From assembly GCA_026120035.1 (NCBI GenBank), contig JALRME010000044.1, forward strand, positions 124,001 to 188,000: a stretch of DNA of 64,000 bases, read 5' to 3'. The position numbers and the translations under genes are program-made. The stretch is from Coleophoma eucalyptorum. Lineage: Eukaryota > Ascomycota > Leotiomycetes > Helotiales > Dermateaceae. This document shows, piece by piece, positions 59,626 to 64,000 of the stretch (position 1 is the stretch's first letter; each line of letters starts with the position of its first letter). Under the pieces are notes generated by a model. That model searched no databases and was not told the DNA's origin. It saw nothing but the letters and a program-made list of their open reading frames with translations.

Positions 59626-60700
59626 CTATCGTTTATATGAGAAAGGTGCTCTCTCTAGATTTCTCTCATCTTTCCAGTTCCTGATGGCCTCAAAGTCACG
59701 ACAGGTGTGCGCTGCGCTATGCGAAGCAAAATAGGTCTCTGCCGATATAACAGAGAATTGTGGTACAGGAGTCAGATCACTAGAGCATTTTACAGCCTGT
59801 CGAAGCTGTTCCAGACAATGGTCTACATGTCCTTAGTAAAAGTTCTCTCTGCCGAAAAGACCTATACTCACAAACATGTTCACGAGCAAAATCGGATGGA
59901 AATCCTGCCGGAAAGTCTTGACTTATATCATAATAATCTGGGCTCAGGGCTTTCCTTATTGCATTCTGTATTTCTGTTAGACATAGGTATTCAGAAAGAG
60001 TTTGTGGGCTGACTGACAATGCAGTGAAGATTGTGGAAAACACTGAGCCTACAAGAAATCAGTACTTAAACAGGGATACCAACGTAATATCTGAGCTTAC
60101 TCCATGTAATATTCTCCATCTAGGCGCTCCAGCTCAAAAGGAGAAGACTGCTGTACGACGCTAGCTTCGTCCTCGGTGATGGCCATGTAAGTCCCTTGAA
60201 TGAAATAAGCTTAGAACACCAATAGAGAGACAGATGTTGGATTTCAATACCTTCGAGGAGACTGCTCCATGCCTTATCAATTTCTGAGCTTGGTCTACCG
60301 AAATACAACATACCATCTGAGTTCGTCCTGTTTCTTTCAATCATGTGCGTGGCCGGATTGAAGTCCCAGTAATTGTAGAAGTATTTTTGGCTATATCCTG
60401 TATCTGGTGCTGATGCTAACCAATTATTAGATCACAGACTGAAAGAACGGTAACAGGCATACCAAAATCTGTGCTGAAGAGACCTGTATGATTTGCGGAA
60501 GGTTCTGAGGAAGCAGAGTGGGAGACTGCTATAATTGCTATGGCCGTGCATAGGCAGCACCAAATCCAAGGTAAAATATTTCGAGAGCGTGAATGACAAG
60601 AAAATTGTCTTCCGTCCTTCTCACAATATGACTCGTCTGCGGAAAATTTGTCTGGGGATTGCTCGTCATCATGGCCTGCAAGCTGCTGATATCTGCTCAT
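59626..60700 (-). CDS. UstYa/DUF3328-family protein (first of pair)
   Basis: A 271-residue type-II membrane protein of the UstYa (DUF3328) family, whose characterised members take part in oxidative cyclisation or other tailoring of fungal peptides. Six exons on the minus strand: 60463-60700, 60251-60415, 60101-60194, 60018-60048, 59884-59965 and 59626-59831, with introns of 47-56 bases. A charged cytosolic tail precedes a membrane helix at about residues 42-59. Both diagnostic HxxHC motifs are intact: HNLHC at 171-175 and HVDHC at 205-209, followed by SSDLTPVP and HTCRDFEAI. The fifth intron uses a weak GTGAAC donor, the only choice that avoids a stop. The model was assembled by hand, since no single long open frame reveals it. 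Confidence 0.85.
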
Positions 60701-61376
60701 TGCGAAATCCTGTTATCTTTGTGATCGGCGACGTCAAGAGTCTTTTTCTTCCAAAGTTCTCAAGCGCCTATCGATTTGAAGACAAATTTACAGGGCCCTC
60801 GTGGTTTTTGTTGAGGTTCAATTCATCTGTGAGAGGCAGTTCAAGGAATCTAGATATCTTAGGTACGAGTTTAACCGAGTGGGGTTGGAACCGCTTAGCT
60901 ATAATCTTGACGCCACAACTATCGCTAGTAGCCTCGTGAAATTTGCGAGGCGGATCACTAATTAATTTTCCAAGACATTGGCACATGTTAATGTTCACGT
61001 GAGAAATTAGAGGCTTTATTTAGGGGGCTGGTTCTCAAGCTTAAGCAGCCTTTGTGCAGTCCAGAGGGTCTAAATACGCCTTTTAATAATATCTAACTTT
61101 CAGCTGAACAAGATCGGGAAATACTACCATTTTCCGAGAACATATTCTTGATAATCAAGGCTTTCTTGGTCGAAATGAAGTGTGGGAAAAGGAGACATAA
61201 AATTATAGGTTTCTGTTTTTCAGTAACATGGCTCAGAGGACGGGGTCTACACCTAGATATGAGTGTAGAATTCATGCTGTCTGTGAACAATTGTAACTTC
61301 ATAGCTACTCGCACCAATCAGTAACAGATATCACAATTGAAGAATTAAGAGTTAAATTGATCGTTTTCCAACACAG
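60701..61376. promoter_or_regulatory. Intergenic region between the two UstYa-like genes
   Basis: About 680 bases upstream of the first and downstream of the second UstYa-like gene. A 74-codon minus-strand open frame at 61093-61317 lacks a signal peptide and repeats, so it is not a likely peptide precursor. Confidence 0.45.
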
Positions 61377-62231
61377 TTAATCCCCAAGAGCTTTTTGCTT
61401 CCTCCCACGTTCTTCGACCCAAGCCCAGATCGCGTCAAAGTCTCGACAGGTATGCATTTCTCCATTCCCAATTGCCAAATGATTTGGAGTATCAGCTATC
61501 TCCATCATAGGCACAGGCGTCAGATCCGCATGGCACATAAGAGCTTGTCGGATCTGATCTATGCAGTGGTCCAAATGTGCGTTGCCCTCATGCAGCGTAT
61601 CTATCACATGTTCGGGGTGATTGCCTGCCAGAGTGAGGCGGATCTGGTTCAGACAGTGGAGATTATGAAAGACGCTAAGTTCAAAAAACTCGTGCTCGCC
61701 GTTATACCAGATTGGACCAATATGTGACTCTGGAAATTGGCTGGCTTCTCCAGGGTCCAGTGCGACATACTGGGCGTGCAGTAGGCGGTGCCAAGCCTCA
61801 TCAACGGCAGCTTGTGGCTCTCCTATGTATTTGGTTTCGTTTAAGCTGAGAGGTTGGTTGTAAACTTCCCCAGATGTAATGTTGTAGAGGAGATCGTTGG
61901 TAAACCTCTTTTGCACGAGATTTATGGGAATTTTGGGATGTGAGGAAGCTTGTAACAGGTCAATAAAGAAACTCAGACAAGTTGAGGTGGACAGTATAAT
62001 ACCGAAATCTGTGCCAAACCCCTTTTCATAAGTATAAAGTTGCTCCGAAGCTGCAACGTTGCTCCTCAGTGCAAGAAACAGAGTTGTGCAGAAGAAAAAG
62101 CTCGCCAGTGTCCAAGGAATGACTATGTCGCAACTGAAGCGTGCTTTACGCTTTGTTGGCAGTCCACAGTTGCTTTTCTCTTTAAGAAGAGCTTCACCAG
62201 CCTCCTCATCGAATCTCACTCTGTCACTCAT
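61377..62231 (-). CDS. UstYa/DUF3328-family protein (second of pair)
   Basis: A 266-residue UstYa-type membrane protein. Exons on the minus strand: 62003-62231 and 61377-61948. The 54-base intron (61949-62002) has no stop and is a multiple of three, so an uninterrupted reading would insert 18 extra hydrophobic residues after GFGTDF. A membrane helix spans about residues 36-55. The HxxHC motifs are HNLHC at 171-175 and HLDHC at 201-205, followed by HADLTPVP and HTCRDFDAIWAW. The luminal part also has YIGEPQAAVDEAW, typical of the family. It lies in tandem with the first copy but has one intron rather than five, so the two are probably not a recent duplication. Substrate unknown. Confidence 0.92.
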   Translation of the reverse strand: MSDRVRFDEEAGEALLKEKSNCGLPTKRKARFSCDIVIPWTLASFFFCTTLFLALRSNVAASEQLYTYEKGFGTDFGIILSTSTCLSFFIDLLQASSHPKIPINLVQKRFTNDLLYNITSGEVYNQPLSLNETKYIGEPQAAVDEAWHRLLHAQYVALDPGEASQFPESHIGPIWYNGEHEFFELSVFHNLHCLNQIRLTLAGNHPEHVIDTLHEGNAHLDHCIDQIRQALMCHADLTPVPMMEIADTPNHLAIGNGEMHTCRDFDAIWAWVEERGRKQKALGD

Positions 62232-62265
62232 GTCGGTAGACCTTCGAGGAGCAAGAGAATAAAAG

Positions 62266-62318
62266 TGAAAAATGAAAATGAGAATGAAAATGAAGATGAA
62301 AATGGAAATGAGAGGGAA
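62266..62318. repeat. GAAAAT/GAAGAT low-complexity repeat
   Basis: Imperfect six-base units (gaaaat, gagaat, gaagat, ggaaat) over about 50 bases, ending roughly 35 bases from the ATG of the second UstYa-like gene on the opposite strand. Confidence 0.8.
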
Positions 62319-62830
62319 AATAATTATAAATTCGCGGGGGAGACGTTAGATACTGTGTGAGTGGGTTCTATCAGAAACACTGGGTGCGCAGCAGAACCCA
62401 GGCTCCTCAAGCCTCATTAACTAAGTTTGTGTTCGTACTAATTTCTTTTCCACGTGTGGCAGATCTTGGGGAGCAGCCAAGACATAGACTATTGACAGCC
62501 GTAGCACTGACATTGAGCACTTCGTCTATTTTAATTTTGCCAAGTCCTTGGAGCTAATTTTGAAGGTCGAATGAATGTTTATTTCCCCACAGTTTTACGT
62601 TTACGCTTAATATTAAGCTTATTTTCGAGGTTCTTCACCGCCATGGACTCAATTAGCTCTATCATATGTCTGACGCTTATTGTCCACTAGCCTAGCATGA
62701 TAATTGGCATAAGGCTATGGCCAAAATTTGTGGTAATGAGTGGCGCCATGAATACCCTCAGCTCTGAAATGGATTATGTAAAGCAATGTATGGCTGAGCA
62801 CATGTAAAAACTAGAATAGCCCCAGATTCG

Positions 62831-62838
62831 TATATATA
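62831..62838 (+). promoter_or_regulatory. TATA-like box of Thr-rich protein gene
   Basis: TATATATA 91 bases before the ATG at 62922. Confidence 0.5.
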
Positions 62839-62921
62839 CTCTTGAATCCCCATCTGTAATTTAGTTATAGATCACTTATATCCTCATCCACATTTCTCAA
62901 CCATCCTCTAATATCGCAATC

Positions 62922-64000
62922 ATGGGTATGATATGGTCTTCTCAAGAGCTTGCCGGCGCAGTTCAGAGAGTGGTGCCAGCAACTTCTTATGCATACGCGG
63001 ACAACAACGGGCTGCTCTTTGGTGTCCAGGCAAACCCCACATTCTCTACTGGATTGGACGCATTCCCTGTCGGCGAGTACACGCCGTACTTGTTTCAAGC
63101 AGAAGCACCAACACCAACGACAGCAACCTGCTTACCAGTGACAATGTCAAAGGCAGGGCAGTCTATAGACTGTCCTGCCCTTGGCCGTGCTCTAGCCACG
63201 GGTCAGCACACGCTAGTATTCTCACAGTATACCTCGATAACTTCAGTAGACTCGGCGGGGAATACGGCAACTATCAAAGACCCTGCAACTGGCAATAGTC
63301 CGTACTTTCTCGGTTCTGTCACCTTTTCTATTGTTGAACCAACAAGCTTCGTTACTGTAACTCCTACAGCGACTGTTACCAGTGGGGTCTCTGAAGCGTT
63401 GGCAACTAGCACTGCTACAGTCCCCCAGACGACACTTACAGTTACGGTATACGAAACGACTGTTGTTTCTACTCAGACATCATTGAGCACCTTGTCTGGA
63501 GTTAGCAGCACCGTCACAGTCACCGGCACATGCCCAATAAAGCCCGCCTCAACCCTATTAACATGCAACCGAGACAACTGCCTCCGCGCGCTCATTGGAA
63601 AGTCTGCCGATGCTTCATCCTTCTGCAACAAGTACACCAAGACCACTGGCCTGGCTACACCAACCTATGCCTCCCAGTGCTCTGGCGTCGCGTCTCGTGT
63701 GTCCTCAGCTTGTTCATGTGTGGTCGCACAAGCTACGCCTGCAGCAGCTAAGGAGCGAGGCTTGGTGGCCAACCCATATGGCCCACCCAACTTCACTTAC
63801 TTCTCAGGTGGTCCTTCGCCTATTACTTCGACTGTCTTTGCTGACCCGATCGAAACGGTCACGGTTCCTTCAGTCACAATGTAAGTAATGCGATTTCTAA
63901 TGAATCAGGTATATGTACTAACGTAAGCAGCACTGCTCCCGATTCACTCATCACCTCTGGCACTTCCACTGCGATTGACAATGAGCCCAGCACCGTGACA
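62922..64000 (+). CDS. Thr/Ser-rich, Cys-containing fungal protein, cut by right edge
   Basis: A protein whose first exon is 62922-63880; a 50-base intron leads to a second exon at 63931 that continues past the window. At least 340 residues are present. The N-terminal 130 residues look like a beta-rich domain ending FLGSVTFSIVEPTS, followed by a long Thr/Val/Ser-rich stretch likely to be O-glycosylated. Then comes a Cys-rich module with CNRDNCLRALIG, FCNKYT and SQCSGVASRVSSACSC, common in secreted fungal surface proteins. No clear signal peptide is seen at the chosen ATG, so the true start or an upstream exon may be missing. Function unknown; a cell-surface role is inference. Confidence 0.75.

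Larger units (their letters stand above)
62232..62921. promoter_or_regulatory. Divergent region between UstYa-like gene and Thr-rich protein gene
   Basis: About 690 bases with the GAAAAT-type repeat just upstream of the second UstYa-like gene and a TATA-like box before the Thr-rich gene. No short secreted peptide gene was found here. Confidence 0.5.

Noticed and set aside
61093..61317. A small open frame between the UstYa genes considered as a peptide precursor
   Set aside because: It lacks a signal peptide, repeated cores and regular dibasic sites.

Overview
The window looks like nuclear DNA of a filamentous ascomycete (Pezizomycotina). Most genes carry short GT-AG introns of about 46-80 bases. 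There are three Zn2Cys6 regulators, a complete fungal acetyl-CoA carboxylase, a NUDE-type dynein regulator and several fungal-only families: fructosyl-amino-acid oxidase, UstYa/DUF3328 proteins and a LaeA-like methyltransferase. The moderate GC content and loose gene spacing would suit a leotiomycete, but that is a guess. Gene models were made by reading splice sites by eye. Nearly all spliced models give an exact multiple of three and rejoin a family motif, but none is backed by transcripts.

Layout. 0-5.4 kb: a Zn2Cys6 regulator cut by the left edge, an atypical short-chain dehydrogenase, and a divergent NAD-dependent epimerase-like gene whose shared promoter holds a CGG-N6-CCG palindrome. 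6-9 kb: a nuclear-looking protein of unknown family and a xylitol dehydrogenase. 10-17.3 kb: a second Zn2Cys6 regulator, a fructosyl-amino-acid oxidase and a divergent OPT-family peptide transporter, a possible unit for using glycated peptides. 17.8-28.9 kb: an NTF2-like protein, a secreted GH16 glucanase-like protein, a type-B carboxylesterase, a MARVEL-like membrane protein, a sterol-glucosyltransferase-like protein and a DUF218/YdcF-like protein. 29.4-40.9 kb: a LaeA-like methyltransferase, two divergent secreted FAD oxidases of the berberine-bridge type, a third Zn2Cys6 regulator and a divergent DAL5-type MFS transporter. This resembles a small metabolic gene cluster without an obvious backbone synthase.

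41.4-53.7 kb is housekeeping: acetyl-CoA carboxylase (2282 residues, four introns) with an unusually long repeat-rich upstream region of 3.3 kb, then NUDE. 54.5-64 kb: an amino-acid/GABA-type permease, an isochorismatase-family cysteine hydrolase, two adjacent but structurally divergent UstYa/DUF3328 oxidase-like genes, and a Thr/Ser-rich protein that runs off the right edge. The UstYa pair is the most suggestive sign of an undescribed system, because in known fungi these proteins modify ribosomally made or other peptides. No precursor peptide gene was found inside the window.

No tRNA, rRNA, CRISPR array or intact mobile element was recognised. Several long intergenic stretches contain only low-complexity DNA or nothing I could identify.
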